Source of the DNA: Acidobacteriota bacterium
GTDB lineage: Bacteria > Acidobacteriota > UBA6911
DNA: 5,284 bases
NCBI GenBank assembly: GCA_023265215.1
Contig: JAHFUH010000416.1
Coordinates: 1 to 5,284, forward strand
Direction: 5' to 3'
Both the position numbers and the translations under genes were made by a program. Each line of letters starts with the position of its first letter. Within the stretch, counting starts at the first letter, position 1. This document shows, piece after piece, positions 5,241 through 5,284 of the stretch. The notes beneath the pieces are model-generated. The model was not told where the DNA came from. It worked only from the letters and a program-made list of their open reading frames with translations, and did no database searches.

Positions 5241-5284
5241 CTGGCTGTTGCCCACAGGTGACACTGAGGCTACAACCCGGCGTT

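Overview
The window looks like chromosomal DNA from a bacterium of moderate GC. It has strong GGAGG ribosome binding sites, and its gaps are rich in short GC-rich palindromes (GTCCC/GGGAC and CCCGGCACT/AGTGCCGGG stems). Together with an exported SYLF protein and an AAHS-like transporter, this makes me lean to Acidobacteriota. That is an inference from style; no rRNA or marker gene is present.

Layout, left to right. Positions 1-839 (minus strand) hold the N-terminal 279 residues of an FAD-dependent oxidoreductase that starts at TTG and runs off the left edge. Fifteen bases upstream of its start ends an MFS transporter of the aromatic-acid/H+ symporter (AAHS) type (855-2279, minus). The two form a probable transport-plus-oxidation operon transcribed leftward. 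Positions 2280-2696 are a gap filled with repeat-like and inverted-repeat DNA. Positions 2697-3395 (minus) encode an exported SYLF/Ysc84-domain protein. A 487-base divergent gap follows, then a rightward gene (3883-4776) for a membrane-anchored member of the acetoacetate decarboxylase fold. The last 508 bases contain no convincing intact gene. They hold a possible C-terminal gene scrap, a hairpin, and a striking nested array of six hairpins (4980-5184) arranged as an imperfect mirror image.

The most notable structural signal is a pair of inverted, roughly 88% identical 40-base repeats at 2333-2373 and 5201-5240. They bracket the SYLF and decarboxylase-fold genes, and each is followed on its inner side by palindromic repeat DNA. 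No transposase, CRISPR array, tRNA or rRNA was found. I see no clear new multi-gene system. The items most worth following are the nested repeat array, the bracketing repeat pair, and the anchored decarboxylase-fold protein, which keeps the Lys-Lys dyad but appears to lack two other active-site residues of the classical enzyme.
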